Positions 29,124-39,334 are shown, counted from the first letter of the stretch. The stretch: DNA of 64,000 nt from Christensenella timonensis (GCF_900087015.1 NZ_FLKP01000002.1:558001-622000), one strand, 5' to 3'. Numbers and translations are program-made. The notes: generated from the sequence alone by a model not told the origin.

Positions 29124-31306
29124 CGACCGAAATAGTTGGAACAGTAGTAAGTATTATTTATGAGAGCGCGGACGGTTATACCGTGGCGGAAGTCGATGCA
29201 GGCGAGCCCACCATTGCGGTGGGCAACATGCCCGACCTAAAGCCCGGCGAACGTACGCGCTTTTTTGGTACCTATAAAACGCACAACAAATACGGCGTGC
29301 AGTTTTCGGTGCAGTCTTACGAAAGTACGCTGCCCAAAGACCTGAACGATATCGTGTTGTTTTTGTCCGGCGGGTTCATCAAGGGATTGGGTGAAACGCT
29401 TTCCCGCCGCATCGTGGAAGAGTTCGGCGAGGAAACGTTCGAGGTGATCGAAAACGACCACCGTGAGCTTGCGCGGGTGCAGGGGGTCTCCAAACGTTTG
29501 GCGGACAGCGTACACGCGGCCATGAAAGAATATTCACTGAAAAAGTATGTGTATGCAGACCTGATGGGTATGGGCCTCACCACGCGCCAGGCGACGCTCG
29601 CCGTTTCGGAGCTGGGGGAGGACGCTGCCAAAAAGGTGCGTGAAAATCCATATGTCCTGATCGACCATGTGCGTGGGATCGACTTTATGATTGCGGACAG
29701 GATCGCCATGCAGATCGGCATTTTGAACGATTCTCCCTTCCGCATAAAAAACGGCATATTGAACGTACTGAAAAAGATGCTGGCGCGCGGCAGCACCTAC
29801 GTGTTCCGTAAGCAGCTCGTCCCGCATGTGGCGCAGCGCCTCGGCGTGAGCGAGGCAAGCGTGACGAACGCGCTGTTGTCGCTGGCCTTTACCAAAGAGG
29901 TCGTATTGCGCAAATATTATCCGGATATGCAGGCGGTGTTTTTGGAAACGGCATACCGCGCAGAAACAAGGTGCGCAGCCAAGCTGTTTGCTCTTTCGTG
30001 CGCGTCCGCGCCGGCGGGGATGCGCGGCGCAGACGCGCTTTTGCAGAAAAAAGCCAGGGAATATTCCCTGACACAAGAGCAGCAGGACGCAGTGCGCGCA
30101 GCGGTCACAAGCAGGGTGTGCGTGATCACCGGCGGCCCTGGGACAGGCAAGACGACGATCCTTAAGGCGGTGCTCGAAATACTGGGCAGCGCGGGGCTGG
30201 AATGTTCGCTGACCGCCCCTACGGGACGTGCGGCCAAACGCATGCAGGAAACGACGGGATGCGCGGCATCCACGTTGCACAGGCTGCTGGAATATTCGTA
30301 TGACGAGGATGCATTCAATTGCTACTTCCGCAGGAACGAGGAAAACCCGCTGGAGGCGGACGCGGTGATCGTGGACGAAGTATCCATGCTGGATGTGTTC
30401 TTGTTCCGCAACCTTCTGAACGCTTTAAAAGAGGGTTCGCGTCTTATTCTCGTGGGAGATGCGGACCAGCTCCCGTCCGTAGGGCCAGGCAACGTGATGC
30501 GCGACGTCATCGAGTCGGACGCGGTAACGAGCGTTAAGCTGACGCAGCGGTTCCGCAATGCGGGCGGCATCGCGGATGCGGCCTACGATATCCTCAATGG
30601 CGTGGCGGACGGGGAATATGATGAAACGTTTGAATTTATCGAACGGGAAACGCCGGGCGAGGTGCGCGCAGCCATATGTGAGCTTTACGCCAGGTATTGG
30701 AAGGAGGGCAGCGACGTACAGGTGGTCGCGCCCATCAAAAAAGGGGAGCTGGGCACGTTGGAATTGAATAACGCCCTGCGCGAAACGGTGAATGCCAAAG
30801 CAAAGGACAAAGGCGAGATCCTGTTTGGCGACCGTATTTTCCGCGAGGGCGACCGTGTGATGCAAATCAAGAATAATTACGCGCGGCAGTGGCGCGACGA
30901 CGTGAGCGTGCAGATGGGCGAAGGCGTATTCAACGGGGACATCGGGACGGTGGAAACGGTCTGCGGCGGTGTGACGGATGTATTGTTCGAGGATATGAAG
31001 CGCTGCCAGTACGAACTGCCCGATCTGGCCGAGCTGGACGGCGCGTATGCCTATACGATCCATAAATCGCAGGGCAGCGAATTTGACGTGATCCTGATGC
31101 CCATGCTGTATGCCGTCAATCCGTTTTTTGCACGGAACCTGCTTTATACGGGTGTGACGCGCGCCCGGAAAAAAGTAGTGGTCATCGGCAGCCGGCGCAC
31201 CTACGAATATATGGTCGGCAATGCGCAGAAAAGCCGCCGCAACACGATCTTGAAGCGGGAACTGAATTATCTTGCGAGGATAACGGGGAATGAACAGGTT
31301 CTATGA
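29120..31306 (+). CDS. recD2: RecD2-type ATP-dependent DNA helicase
   Basis: 728 residues from a TTG that overlaps the metK stop. The N-terminal region (about 1-300) contains helix-hairpin-helix-like sequence around [20 protein letters not shown], typical of RecD2 and absent from RecBCD RecD. Helicase motif I is GGPGTGKTT (near 338), motif II VDEVSML, and the C-terminal UvrD-like motif is [13 protein letters not shown]. RecD2 is a 5'-3' helicase with roles in repair and fork progression. Overlaps comF by 17 bp. Confidence 0.93.
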   Translation: MTTEIVGTVVSIIYESADGYTVAEVDAGEPTIAVGNMPDLKPGERTRFFGTYKTHNKYGVQFSVQSYESTLPKDLNDIVLFLSGGFIKGLGETLSRRIVEEFGEETFEVIENDHRELARVQGVSKRLADSVHAAMKEYSLKKYVYADLMGMGLTTRQATLAVSELGEDAAKKVRENPYVLIDHVRGIDFMIADRIAMQIGILNDSPFRIKNGILNVLKKMLARGSTYVFRKQLVPHVAQRLGVSEASVTNALLSLAFTKEVVLRKYYPDMQAVFLETAYRAETRCAAKLFALSCASAPAGMRGADALLQKKAREYSLTQEQQDAVRAAVTSRVCVITGGPGTGKTTILKAVLEILGSAGLECSLTAPTGRAAKRMQETTGCAASTLHRLLEYSYDEDAFNCYFRRNEENPLEADAVIVDEVSMLDVFLFRNLLNALKEGSRLILVGDADQLPSVGPGNVMRDVIESDAVTSVKLTQRFRNAGGIADAAYDILNGVADGEYDETFEFIERETPGEVRAAICELYARYWKEGSDVQVVAPIKKGELGTLELNNALRETVNAKAKDKGEILFGDRIFREGDRVMQIKNNYARQWRDDVSVQMGEGVFNGDIGTVETVCGGVTDVLFEDMKRCQYELPDLAELDGAYAYTIHKSQGSEFDVILMPMLYAVNPFFARNLLYTGVTRARKKVVVIGSRRTYEYMVGNAQKSRRNTILKRELNYLARITGNEQVL

Positions 31307-31931
31307 GCTGCTGAAAAAACTAACGCTCACCGGCAGCCAGTGTGTGTATTGCGCGCGTGAAATACCGCAGGGGGAGCTTGCGTGCACGGCGTGCGAAAAG
31401 CAGGTGGAGGCGCTGAAAAACCGCGACGGTTTTTATGACGGCGGGCTTTTGTACGCCTACCGCTACGACGGGCCGGTACGATCCCTGATCCACCAGTTCA
31501 AATATAACGGCATGCCCCGGTACTCTGTTTTTATTGCACAGCAGATGGCGGATTTTTTGAATGACTACGAGGTCGATGCGGATTTCCTGACCTTTGTTCC
31601 CATCCACAAAAACCGGCTAAAACAGCGTGGCTACGACCAGGGCGAGATGATCGCTACACACCTCGGCGTGTTGCTGGGCCTCCCGTGCAGGAGTGTGCTG
31701 GAACGAACGCGGGACACAAAGCCGCAGTTCAAGCTCGACGCGCGGCAGCGGAAAAAGAACATCGAAGGTGCGTTCGCCCTCAAAAAGGGCGCAGACGTGA
31801 AGGGAAAAAATATCCTGCTCATAGACGATATCTATACGACGGGCATGACTGTGAGCGAAGCGATGCGGCCCTTAAAAGATGCAGGCGCGTCCGTCATGGT
31901 GTTCACCTATTCCAAAGAATTTCCAATATAA
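31290..31931 (+). CDS. comF: ComF family phosphoribosyltransferase-like protein
   Basis: 213 residues. N-terminal zinc ribbon with C18/C21 and C32/C35, then a PRTase fold with FVPIHKNRLKQRGYDQ and the PRPP-binding loop LLIDDIYTTGMT. ComF proteins act in DNA uptake in Bacillus; here the pairing with recD2 fits a DNA-processing role, though no late competence operon lies in the window. Confidence 0.9.
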   Translation: MNRFYELLKKLTLTGSQCVYCAREIPQGELACTACEKQVEALKNRDGFYDGGLLYAYRYDGPVRSLIHQFKYNGMPRYSVFIAQQMADFLNDYEVDADFLTFVPIHKNRLKQRGYDQGEMIATHLGVLLGLPCRSVLERTRDTKPQFKLDARQRKKNIEGAFALKKGADVKGKNILLIDDIYTTGMTVSEAMRPLKDAGASVMVFTYSKEFPI

Positions 31932-31934
31932 CTG

Positions 31935-31973
31935 AAAAAGCGCTGCCTGTTGGCAACGCTTTTGTTCTTTTTT
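31935..31973 (+). terminator. Terminator after comF
   Basis: AAAAGCG/CGCTTTT (31936-31942 and 31957-31963) with inner TGCC/GGCA, then TTTTGTTCTTTTTT. Confidence 0.8.
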
Positions 31974-32502
31974 ACTGTGGTTCGATGAGGCCGTAATTGC
32001 CGTCTGTCCGCTTATAGAGCACGTTTACCTCGTTGTTGTGCATATTGCGGAAAACAAAGAAATTATGCCCCAGGAGATCCATCTGCATGATCGCGTCCTC
32101 TACATCCATCGGGCGCAACGCAAATTTCTTTTTGCGTACGAGCTGCGGTTCGTCTTCTTCAAAGTCTTCGTCAAAATAATCGTATACGGTATCCTCGTCA
32201 AAAGCGGATTCATGAAGCCGGCGCTCCAGCTTGGTGCGGTGCTTGCGCATCTGGCGCTCCAACTTTTTGAGTACGGCGTCGATCGAGGAATACATATCGC
32301 CCGTCGCTTCTTCGCCGCGCAGCACGAGGCCGTCGCACACGATCGTGACCTCCGCGATATGGCGGGATTTTTCGATGGACAGCGTTACCTGCATTTCCGT
32401 GTCCGGTTTGAAGTAGCGTTCCAGCTTGCCTGCTTTCTTATTTACGATGTCGCGTAAATAATTGGAGATATTGATGTTTTTGCCGGAAATATTGATATTC
32501 AT
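31972..32502 (-). CDS. hpf: Ribosome hibernation promoting factor, long form
   Basis: 176 residues. The N-terminal domain (1 to about 95, MNINISGKNINISNYLRDIV start) binds in the 30S decoding region. An acidic linker (FDEDTVYDYFDEDFEEDEP) and a C-terminal dimerisation domain (about 118-176, RPMDVEDAIMQMDLLGHNFF) mark the long form that makes 100S ribosome dimers. The same family is called RaiA/YfiA. The upstream non-coding region on this strand carries a raiA-motif-like RNA. A minus-strand TATAAT lies at 32525-32530, 23 bp before the start. Confidence 0.95.
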   Translation of the reverse strand: MNINISGKNINISNYLRDIVNKKAGKLERYFKPDTEMQVTLSIEKSRHIAEVTIVCDGLVLRGEEATGDMYSSIDAVLKKLERQMRKHRTKLERRLHESAFDEDTVYDYFDEDFEEDEPQLVRKKKFALRPMDVEDAIMQMDLLGHNFFVFRNMHNNEVNVLYKRTDGNYGLIEPQ

Positions 32503-32564
32503 GTAGTTCGCCCCTTCCGTTTGATATTATATAAGGTATTCTGCATACCATGGCCTGTTTCCTT

Positions 32565-32802
32565 TAAAAAACGCAAAATCTGCGGCAAAAGATTCGCCCG
32601 ACCTGGTCTTTTCCCCCACATTCGCCGCCCGGGAGCCCCGCAGCCATTTGGCCACTCTTACCCCTCTCTTCCTTTTTGGAAGGACGGTCTTACGTCTAGC
32701 CGCACTATGCTCACACGAAAAACGTGCTTACGTGGACCGCTTCGCCTGCGACTGGCATCGGCTTGCAACCACGGACACGAATCTCCTGCCGCAGATTTTG
32801 TT
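32565..32802 (-). ncRNA. raiA-motif-like structured RNA (SNOR candidate)
   Basis: About 238 nt with no coding potential, directly upstream of hpf (raiA family) on the same strand. The ends pair through a perfect 13-bp helix (32575-32587 with 32787-32799; AAAATCTGCGGCA and its complement), followed after a 2x2 internal loop by a 7-bp helix AGATTCG/CGAATCT (32590-32596 with 32778-32784). The interior is GC-rich with further stems. On the minus strand the 3' arm is followed by TTTTTT, and a promoter lies just upstream. Position, size, long closing stem and isolation from the coding frame match the raiA RNA class of Firmicutes. 6S RNA is the main alternative. Confidence 0.7.
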
Positions 32803-32808
32803 ACGCTT

Positions 32809-32837
32809 ATTATAAAGAAACGGGAGGCAAAGCACAA
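32809..32837 (-). promoter_or_regulatory. Promoter of the raiA-like RNA
   Basis: On the minus strand, TTGTGC (32837-32832), 17-bp spacer, consensus TATAAT (32814-32809); start near 32802 at the base of the closing stem. Confidence 0.6.
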
Positions 32838-32876
32838 TGTATTTATAAACTTTTTGTAGATTTTGAAGCGATTGGA

Positions 32877-32905
32877 TTTACTTCATATAGTAACTTTGAT
32901 AAAAT
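32877..32905 (+). promoter_or_regulatory. Promoter of secA
   Basis: TTTACT (32877-32882), 17-bp spacer, TAAAAT (32900-32905). Confidence 0.6.
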
Positions 32906-32962
32906 GTAAGGAATTGGTTTACTAACAATTATTGTATATAAAGAGAGAAGGTTACAATATTT

Positions 32963-35686
32963 ATGGGATTGTTTTCAAATTCGGCGCTGCGTCCGGTCAA
33001 GAAGCTCGCAGACAAGGTAGAGGCGCTTTCGTCGGTTTATGAAGAAATGAGCGACGACGAGCTCGTGGCGATGACGGAGGAATTCAAAAAGCGTCATCAA
33101 AACGGCGAATCGCTGGACGCTCTTTTGCCCGATGTGTTTGCACAGGTACGCGAAGCAAGCTGGCGCGTTTTGGGGATGAAACACTTTTATGCGCAGGTAT
33201 TAGGCGGCATTGTCCTCCACCAGGGCAATATCGCAGAGATGAAGACCGGTGAAGGGAAAACGCTGGTAGCGACACTGCCGGCGGTTTTGAATGCGATCTC
33301 CGGCAAAGGCGTACACATCGTCACGGTCAACGAATACTTAGCAAAGCGCGACAGCGAATGGATGGGCAAGGTATTCCGTTACCTTGGGTACACGGTGGGC
33401 CTTGTGACGCGCGAGATGGATAAGGCGCAGAAGCAGAAGGCATATGCCTGTGATATCACATATTCCACGAACAACGAGCTGGGGTTCGATTACCTGCGTG
33501 ACAACATGGTTATCCGCAAGAGCGACCTCGTGCAGCGGGAACTCAACTTTGCGATCGTCGACGAGGTGGACAGCATCCTGGTCGACGAGGCGCGTACGCC
33601 GCTCATTATTTCGGGACAGGGAGACAAGGGTACGGATCTTTACCAGCAGGCGGACAGGTTCGTGCGCAAGTTAAAAGAAGAGGACGACTACGAAGTCGAC
33701 GAAAAGATGAAAGCCATCAACTTAACGGAAGAAGGCGTTAAAAAAGCGGAGCAGTTCTTTAAGCTCGACAACCTGACGGACATCGAAAACACGGAGATCG
33801 TGCACCACATCAACCAGGCATTAAAGGCCCACCGCCTGTTCATCCGCGACCGCGAATATGTGGTGACGGACGAAAAGGAAGTCGTGATCGTCGACGAATT
33901 CACAGGACGGCTGATGATCGGCCGCCGTTATTCGGACGGGCTGCACCAGGCGATCGAGGCAAAAGAGGGCGTGAAGGTGGAGCGCGAATCCAAGACGCTC
34001 GCGACCATCACCTTCCAGAACTTTTTCCGTATGTACAACAAGCTTTCAGGCATGACAGGTACGGCAAAAACGGAGGAAGACGAATTTCAGAGCATCTACA
34101 ACTTGAACGTCGTGGAAGTGCCCACACACCGTCCGATGATCCGTAAAGACCTGAACGATGCGATCTACGGGACAAAAAAAGGAAAATTTAACGCTGTGGC
34201 GGATGAGATCGTAGCGCTGCACGCGACGGGCCGGCCGATCCTTGTGGGTACGGTCTCGGTGGCGGACAACGAATACCTTTCCTCGCTGTTGGTACGTAGG
34301 GGGGTAAAACACGAGCTGCTGAACGCGAAGAACCATCTGCGCGAGGCGCAGATCGTGGCGCAGGCCGGTAAGAAAAACGCGGTCACCATCGCCACCAACA
34401 TGGCGGGCCGTGGTACGGACATCATCCTCGGCGGCAATGCGGATTACCTCGCGAGGAATGAAATGCGCATGGACGGCATGGAGGATGAGATGATCGAGAA
34501 CGCGGTCAGCCACGCGGTAACGGATGATCCGGAGATCCTGGCGGCGCGCAAGAAATATGCGGAGCTTTTGGCAAAGCATAAAAAGATCACGGATGCGGAG
34601 CACGAAGAAGTCGTCGCACTCGGCGGGCTGGCGATCATCGGTACAGAGCGGCACGAATCCCGCCGTATCGACAACCAGCTCAGAGGCCGCAGCGGACGCC
34701 AGGGAGACCCGGGGTCTTCCAAGTTCTTCATCGCGCTGGAAGACGATTTGATGCGCCTGTTTGGGGGCGACCGTATCAAGGCGATGATGGAGCGCCTTTC
34801 CGGCGATGACGACGATATGCCGCTGGAGTTCGGCATGCTTACAAAGCAGATCGAAACGGCGCAGAAACGCATCGAGAGCAACAATTTCAACTTGAGGAAG
34901 CACGTCCTCGATTATGACGACGTCATGAACAAGCAGCGTGAAGTCATCTACGGCCAGCGTAAGCAGGTTCTGATGGGCGACGACATCACGGGCAATATCA
35001 CCGGTATGGTGGAAACGTTGGTGGACAATGCGATCGGCGTCTATTGCCCCAAAGGGAAATATTCGGAGGAATGGGACTGGGACGACCTGTATGCTTACTT
35101 TGAACGCGTATTTGCCTTGAAGGTAAAGCATTACAGCGACGACGAAAAAGAGACGGCGGAAATCCCCGTGTTGCGCGATGAGCTTTTGAGCGCAGTCAGG
35201 GAAGCATATACCAAGAAGGAAGAAGAAATGGACGGCGCGGGCTTCAATATGCGCGACGTGGAACGTATGGTACTGCTGCGCGTGGTGGATTCCAAGTGGA
35301 TGGACCACATCGACGCGATGGACCAGTTCCGCCGCGGCATCGGGCTGCGTGCCTTAGGGCAGCGCGACCCGATCAACGAGTACCGCATTGAAGGGTTCGA
35401 TATGTTCGACGCGATGGTGGACGCGATCCGCGAAGAGACCATTTATATGCTGTACCACATCAAAGTGGAGAGCAAGGTGGAGCAAAAAGAAGTGGCGGGC
35501 GCGCGGGCGAACGTGGACGAGGACGGGAACCCGATCGCGCAGGGACAGCGGAGGAACGTACAGGGGGGCGCAAGCGCCGGCGAGGCGCAAATGCCTGTAC
35601 GCGTGGAAAAGAAGGTAGGCAGGAACGAGCCCTGTCCGTGCGGCAGCGGCAAAAAGTATAAGAATTGCTGCGGGAAAAACGCCTGA
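32963..35686 (+). CDS. secA: Protein translocase ATPase SecA
   Basis: 907 residues. Preprotein motor for the SecY channel. Walker A in [12 protein letters not shown] (near residue 92), [19 protein letters not shown] as Walker B region, helicase motif [13 protein letters not shown], and RSGRQGDPG. The C-terminal tail [20 protein letters not shown] is the zinc/SecB-binding motif, with C-x-C and CC spacing intact. An insertion of about 35 residues around 504-540 ([20 protein letters not shown]) recalls Clostridia SecA. GAGAGAAGG precedes the ATG. Confidence 0.98.
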   Translation: MGLFSNSALRPVKKLADKVEALSSVYEEMSDDELVAMTEEFKKRHQNGESLDALLPDVFAQVREASWRVLGMKHFYAQVLGGIVLHQGNIAEMKTGEGKTLVATLPAVLNAISGKGVHIVTVNEYLAKRDSEWMGKVFRYLGYTVGLVTREMDKAQKQKAYACDITYSTNNELGFDYLRDNMVIRKSDLVQRELNFAIVDEVDSILVDEARTPLIISGQGDKGTDLYQQADRFVRKLKEEDDYEVDEKMKAINLTEEGVKKAEQFFKLDNLTDIENTEIVHHINQALKAHRLFIRDREYVVTDEKEVVIVDEFTGRLMIGRRYSDGLHQAIEAKEGVKVERESKTLATITFQNFFRMYNKLSGMTGTAKTEEDEFQSIYNLNVVEVPTHRPMIRKDLNDAIYGTKKGKFNAVADEIVALHATGRPILVGTVSVADNEYLSSLLVRRGVKHELLNAKNHLREAQIVAQAGKKNAVTIATNMAGRGTDIILGGNADYLARNEMRMDGMEDEMIENAVSHAVTDDPEILAARKKYAELLAKHKKITDAEHEEVVALGGLAIIGTERHESRRIDNQLRGRSGRQGDPGSSKFFIALEDDLMRLFGGDRIKAMMERLSGDDDDMPLEFGMLTKQIETAQKRIESNNFNLRKHVLDYDDVMNKQREVIYGQRKQVLMGDDITGNITGMVETLVDNAIGVYCPKGKYSEEWDWDDLYAYFERVFALKVKHYSDDEKETAEIPVLRDELLSAVREAYTKKEEEMDGAGFNMRDVERMVLLRVVDSKWMDHIDAMDQFRRGIGLRALGQRDPINEYRIEGFDMFDAMVDAIREETIYMLYHIKVESKVEQKEVAGARANVDEDGNPIAQGQRRNVQGGASAGEAQMPVRVEKKVGRNEPCPCGSGKKYKNCCGKNA

Positions 35687-35764
35687 CATAAGCGTATGCG
35701 TTTCTTCCGGCCGGTATAAATATGTTAAGGCAGGCTGCCTGGGATCTATCCGTTGATGAAAACG

Positions 35765-35799
35765 AGGAAAAGGAACGCATGAAAAACGTTCCTTTTTTT
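35765..35799 (+). terminator. Terminator after secA
   Basis: 10-bp stem AAAAGGAACG/CGTTCCTTTT (35768-35777 and 35787-35796) ending in T7. Confidence 0.85.
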
Positions 35800-35813
35800 A
35801 ATGCAAATAACGC

Positions 35814-35842
35814 TTGCTTATCCCATAGGTTGGTAGTATGAT
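35814..35842 (+). promoter_or_regulatory. Promoter of the 88-residue protein gene
   Basis: TTGCTT (35814-35819), 17-bp spacer, TATGAT (35837-35842). Confidence 0.65.
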
Positions 35843-35892
35843 ATGGTGAGCGTAAAAACATAGTTTTGTGGCACAAGGAGGAAACAAGTGAA

Positions 35893-36159
35893 ATGATGCC
35901 GTGGAACCGAAAAGAAGTCTGGATGGGAAGCGACGAACAGTTTTTTATGAAGCTGAAAAATGCGCTTTCAGGAAGCCAGATCAAGTATGAAGCCGATATG
36001 AAAAATTCATGGTCTGGAGGCCGCGGATTGGATGCCCGCACAAGCAATGGGATTGCGACGCGCTACGCGGAGCCTGCCAAAACGAATACTTATTATGTCT
36101 ATGTACACAAGTATGATTATGAAAAGGCGATGCATACGTTAAGAAAAGCGGAAAAATAA
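35893..36159 (+). CDS. Small conserved-type protein of unknown function
   Basis: 88 residues from the ATG at 35893 (AAGGAGG 11 bases upstream; another ATG follows at once). No signal peptide or membrane segment. N-terminal part MMPWNRKEVWMGSDEQFF and C-terminal YYVYVHKYDYEKAMHTLRKA suggest a small ferredoxin-like alpha/beta fold, as in DUF2007 'signal-transducing' proteins, but I do not recognise it firmly. Its own promoter and terminator make it a real monocistronic gene. Confidence 0.75.
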   Translation: MMPWNRKEVWMGSDEQFFMKLKNALSGSQIKYEADMKNSWSGGRGLDARTSNGIATRYAEPAKTNTYYVYVHKYDYEKAMHTLRKAEK

Positions 36160-36188
36160 AGGAATACCAAAAGGTATTCCTTTTTCAT
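36158..36188 (+). terminator. Terminator
   Basis: 11-bp perfect stem AAAGGAATACC/GGTATTCCTTT (36158-36168 and 36173-36183), then T-run. Confidence 0.85.
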
Positions 36189-36211
36189 AAGCGAAATTTT
36201 TAAAAAAGTAC

Positions 36212-36242
36212 TTGACCTTGCCCCAAGGGCAAGGGATATGAT
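36212..36242 (+). promoter_or_regulatory. MerR-type promoter with operator palindrome
   Basis: TTGACC (36212-36217) and TATGAT (36237-36242) are separated by 19 bp, the over-long spacer that MerR activators correct by DNA distortion. The spacer contains the palindrome CCTTGCCC-CAA-GGGCAAGG (36216-36234). It lies 40 bp before the MerR gene itself, so autoregulation is implied. Confidence 0.85.
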
Positions 36243-36281
36243 GGTCTTAAGGATCGATCCAAAAGCAAAAGGAGAAAGCTG

Positions 36282-37073
36282 ATGTTTACGATAGGAGAAT
36301 TTTCAGCGCTGTGCCTGGTCACGACCAAGACGCTGCGCCACTACGACAGGATCGGGCTTTTGACGCCTGCGCATACGAGCGGCGAGACGGGGTACCGTTA
36401 TTACGAAGCATCGCAGTTCCGTGATATGTTCTTTATTTTGAAGTGCAAGGATTACGGGTTCACACTGGAGGAAACTGCAGAGCTGCTGCATGCGGACGCA
36501 AACATGGTGGCGGCGCGGTTCGCTGTGAAGTACGAGGAACAGAAAAAGGATATCGTACATCGGCAAAGCACCCTCGCAAAAATGCGGGAGGACATGGATC
36601 TGCTAAAGAAAGGAATCGATATCATGAATAAGGGAACGCAGGAAGTAAAATTGATAGAGACAAAGCCGTTTGAGCTGGTAAGCGAGCGCGACGTGATCGC
36701 CATCAGGGATTTTGACAAACTGTATGCTAAAGCGATGAAAAAGCTACAGGACAACGGGCTTACATGCAGCGGCGGGGTCATAGCGATGTATCATGGCAAC
36801 GAGTTTGACCCGGAGCATACGGACGCGGAGGTGGGCGCGATCATTTCGCAGAAAAGCGGTATATCGCGGACGATCCCCGGCGGGCTGTGCGCAATGGCGG
36901 CACATTTGGGGGCTTATGCGGCCCTCGGCGAGACGTACGGCGCGCTCGTCAAATGGATCGAGGACAACGGTTACCGCGTGGTCGGAGAGCCGTATGAAAA
37001 GTATCTCAACAATCCGCACGAAGTGCCGGAGGACGACCTGATCACGGAGATATACTTCCCGGTCGCAAAATAA
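36282..37073 (+). CDS. MerR family activator with GyrI-like ligand domain
   Basis: 263 residues. Winged HTH at 1-70 (MFTIGEFSALCLVTTKTLRHYDRIGLL, GYRYYEASQF), a dimerisation coiled coil at about 75-115, and a GyrI/AraC-like effector-binding domain from about 125 to the end, the BmrR/TipA-style layout. No metal-binding cysteines, so the inducer is more likely an organic ligand. No obvious target besides its own promoter; the YhiM and FUSC membrane proteins run convergently just downstream. Confidence 0.9.
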   Translation: MFTIGEFSALCLVTTKTLRHYDRIGLLTPAHTSGETGYRYYEASQFRDMFFILKCKDYGFTLEETAELLHADANMVAARFAVKYEEQKKDIVHRQSTLAKMREDMDLLKKGIDIMNKGTQEVKLIETKPFELVSERDVIAIRDFDKLYAKAMKKLQDNGLTCSGGVIAMYHGNEFDPEHTDAEVGAIISQKSGISRTIPGGLCAMAAHLGAYAALGETYGALVKWIEDNGYRVVGEPYEKYLNNPHEVPEDDLITEIYFPVAK

Positions 37074-37080
37074 GGGAGAT

Positions 37081-37114
37081 AAAAAAACAGGGGAGGTTAC
37101 TCTCCTGTTTTTTG
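37081..37114 (+). terminator. Terminator after MerR gene
   Basis: 11-bp stem AAACAGGGGAG/CTCTCCTGTTT (37085-37095 and 37100-37110, one G-T pair), then Ts. It may also stop the convergent YhiM gene. Confidence 0.8.
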
Positions 37115-37138
37115 TTGCACGTTTTCCAAAGGGCGGGG

Positions 37139-38182
37139 TCACGACTTTGAAGTGCCCGATTCGAGGATCGAAACGATGGCGAAAAGGGTGAAACATACGG
37201 CGCCAAGGCCGACCATAATATGTGCGGGCACGAAGAAGTTGGGGTTTGCGTACGAAGCCTCAAAGAGGAACGCCGCCAAAAATAGGCAGGACAGCGCAGT
37301 CATTACCGGGATCATGGGGATACGCTTTGCAAGCGGTGCATTGCGCCTCCATACGGAAGCGAGCAGGAGCACCTTGCTTGAGATACTGTAGCAGATCATG
37401 CCAAGCCCGATGAGCACGAAGCCCGGCGCTACCATAGCCGCGCTGTACGGGATCATGAGCAGGATGCCCCATACAAGGCATACCGTGCCAAGGACGGCAA
37501 CAAAAATGCTCCATTTCCAGCGCTCTTGCTGGCCAAAGGTATTCTGTATCTGCCGCAGGATCGTAGCCACGAGGGCGATCAGGCAGGTGCAGATAAGGCC
37601 CAGGCCGATCATGACATGCCCGGCGACGAGGGAGGGCGTGCTGCCGTCTGCGAGCAACAGGATACCGCGGATCAGGGCAATAACGGTACAGATAATGGGG
37701 ATGCTGTAGTAGACGGCATAAGTTCCTCTGGAATATCCATCCGTTACCGGCTGGCCGTAGGTGAGGTTGGATGAGTTTGCGGTAATTTTGCTGAATTTGC
37801 CGGACGAGATCGCTACCGTCGCCACACAGCACGCAATGAGCCCTACACCGGATACGACGTTGCCTGATACGATGTCCGCCGATGTATCGCCCGACGTAAA
37901 GAGCATGACGCCGCAAATAAAAGTGATGATGCCGGCGGCATAGCCCAGGATGGGATAAAATATCCTGTCCGCTTTGGTGAAACGTTTGATGATCTGGCGG
38001 ATGATCGTCGCGGCTGTCGAAAACAGGGCGATACAGATCGCGGTGAGCGACATAAGCACATTGCCGGCGATCAGATAGCCGTCGCCGATGGCCATCCCTT
38101 TTACATAGAGTCCGAATCCGAGGCATATGGCGCCCATCAGAAGCGGAATGGCACGAAAAAGAACGCTGATTTTTAGATTCAT
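37139..38182 (-). CDS. YhiM family inner-membrane protein (DUF2776)
   Basis: 347 residues, about ten hydrophobic segments in three similar blocks containing AGHVMIGLGLI, PGFVLIGLGMICYSISSKV and AHIMVGLGAVCFTLFAIVSI. From memory, the C-terminal part and the VWRR..LA.RIPMIPV stretch closely match E. coli YhiM, a protein linked to acid resistance. The biochemical role is unknown. AGGAGGAAT precedes the ATG. The family is best known from Enterobacteria, so presence here is of interest. Confidence 0.8.
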   Translation of the reverse strand: MNLKISVLFRAIPLLMGAICLGFGLYVKGMAIGDGYLIAGNVLMSLTAICIALFSTAATIIRQIIKRFTKADRIFYPILGYAAGIITFICGVMLFTSGDTSADIVSGNVVSGVGLIACCVATVAISSGKFSKITANSSNLTYGQPVTDGYSRGTYAVYYSIPIICTVIALIRGILLLADGSTPSLVAGHVMIGLGLICTCLIALVATILRQIQNTFGQQERWKWSIFVAVLGTVCLVWGILLMIPYSAAMVAPGFVLIGLGMICYSISSKVLLLASVWRRNAPLAKRIPMIPVMTALSCLFLAAFLFEASYANPNFFVPAHIMVGLGAVCFTLFAIVSILESGTSKS

Positions 38183-38308
38183 GATGATTCCTCCTGCTCC
38201 ATGAAATACGAAATGTAGTCGCTTTTTACATACCCCATACAGGCAGGCGCAACATTAAAAAATGTAAAAAGGGCACAAAAAGACGAATTGTTGCCCATGA
38301 CCGGTCTT

Positions 38309-39334
38309 TTAGTTCGATTGCATCGTTGGATGCACGTGCCGCTTCCCGGTCAAATGCCTGGCGATATGGTCTAAGCAATACATGGCAAGGACGATGGCAA
38401 TACCGATACCAAGAAGGAGAAAACGGTTTCCGATAGCGGTGGTGGAATCAAATAACACAAGGTTGGCGTTAATTGCATTGATTGTATTGATGATTTGCGT
38501 ATACTTATACTCCTTGACCCACGTGCTCAGATAACCGAGAAAAATAATGAAGAAAAAGATATATTCTTGTGGGATCAGGTACTGGCAGAACAGGAGGAAC
38601 AGGAAGATGCCGATGATCGTAGCGATCACGCGATATTTGATACGCTGGCGCGATTCCTTGCTATCGATTTGTGTCAGGGAAAAGACGACGATACTGATCC
38701 ACATTGGTTTTTTCAAGTGCAACGCGAAGCCGATGATCCCGGCTATCGTAAGACCGAGCGCCATGCGCAGGATAAAACTTTTATGCCTGCCGGAAATGCG
38801 GATTTGCTCGCGCAGGCTATGTTGCACGCTGTCTTTTTGTTTATGCCGCCATGTAAAATAGGTTACGGCTGCAACCGCCAGCCCGCCGGCTGTGAGACAA
38901 ACCATACGTGAAAAAAAAGCATCTATATTTGACACGGGACTTCCTTGTGAAAAAATATAGCACAACAAAAACGTAACATATGGCTTTAGGTCCTGCGGCT
39001 CAGTCGTGAGCAAAAGGATGAGCAGCACGATGCCGAAATTGCACAGGATACCCAGCCAGACATTTAAAAGGGAGAGTACGGAGACGAGGCCGATGATGGG
39101 GAACAGGAGAAAAATAGCCAACGAAAATTGCAGGTGGTTGGTTTTTACGTCTATAAGCGGGAAAGTCATCAGGCCGACGACGACAGCTACAGAGGGCAAA
39201 GTGTTTTGGGGGCCAAACAGAAAAAGGAATAAATAAATACAGCCCATGCAAAAAGCAAAGGAGGCTGTATTCTTGCCGATCAAGCTCCAAATTTTTTTCT
39301 TTTTTTCCGTTAGCAAACCTTCCTCATATCCCAT
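38309..39334 (-). CDS. FUSC-like membrane protein (putative aromatic-acid/efflux type)
   Basis: 341 residues. Two blocks of about five hydrophobic segments (roughly 24-165 and 190-320) separated by a basic loop (WRHKQKDSVQHSLREQIRIS) mirror the FUSC/ArAE fold. SRQRIKYRVIATIIGIFLFLLF matches the family's conserved R-x4-G-x2-G-like stretch. The start at 39334 has no good ribosome site, so the true start could lie a few codons in. Substrate unknown. Same strand as the YhiM gene, 126 bp apart. Confidence 0.75.
   Translation of the reverse strand: MGYEEGLLTEKKKKIWSLIGKNTASFAFCMGCIYLFLFLFGPQNTLPSVAVVVGLMTFPLIDVKTNHLQFSLAIFLLFPIIGLVSVLSLLNVWLGILCNFGIVLLILLLTTEPQDLKPYVTFLLCYIFSQGSPVSNIDAFFSRMVCLTAGGLAVAAVTYFTWRHKQKDSVQHSLREQIRISGRHKSFILRMALGLTIAGIIGFALHLKKPMWISIVVFSLTQIDSKESRQRIKYRVIATIIGIFLFLLFCQYLIPQEYIFFFIIFLGYLSTWVKEYKYTQIINTINAINANLVLFDSTTAIGNRFLLLGIGIAIVLAMYCLDHIARHLTGKRHVHPTMQSN

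Noticed and set aside
32565-32802. tmRNA, SRP RNA or RNase P RNA as identity of the non-coding RNA before hpf
   Set aside because: None of their conserved core sequences is visible on either strand; position and closing helix fit the raiA motif better.
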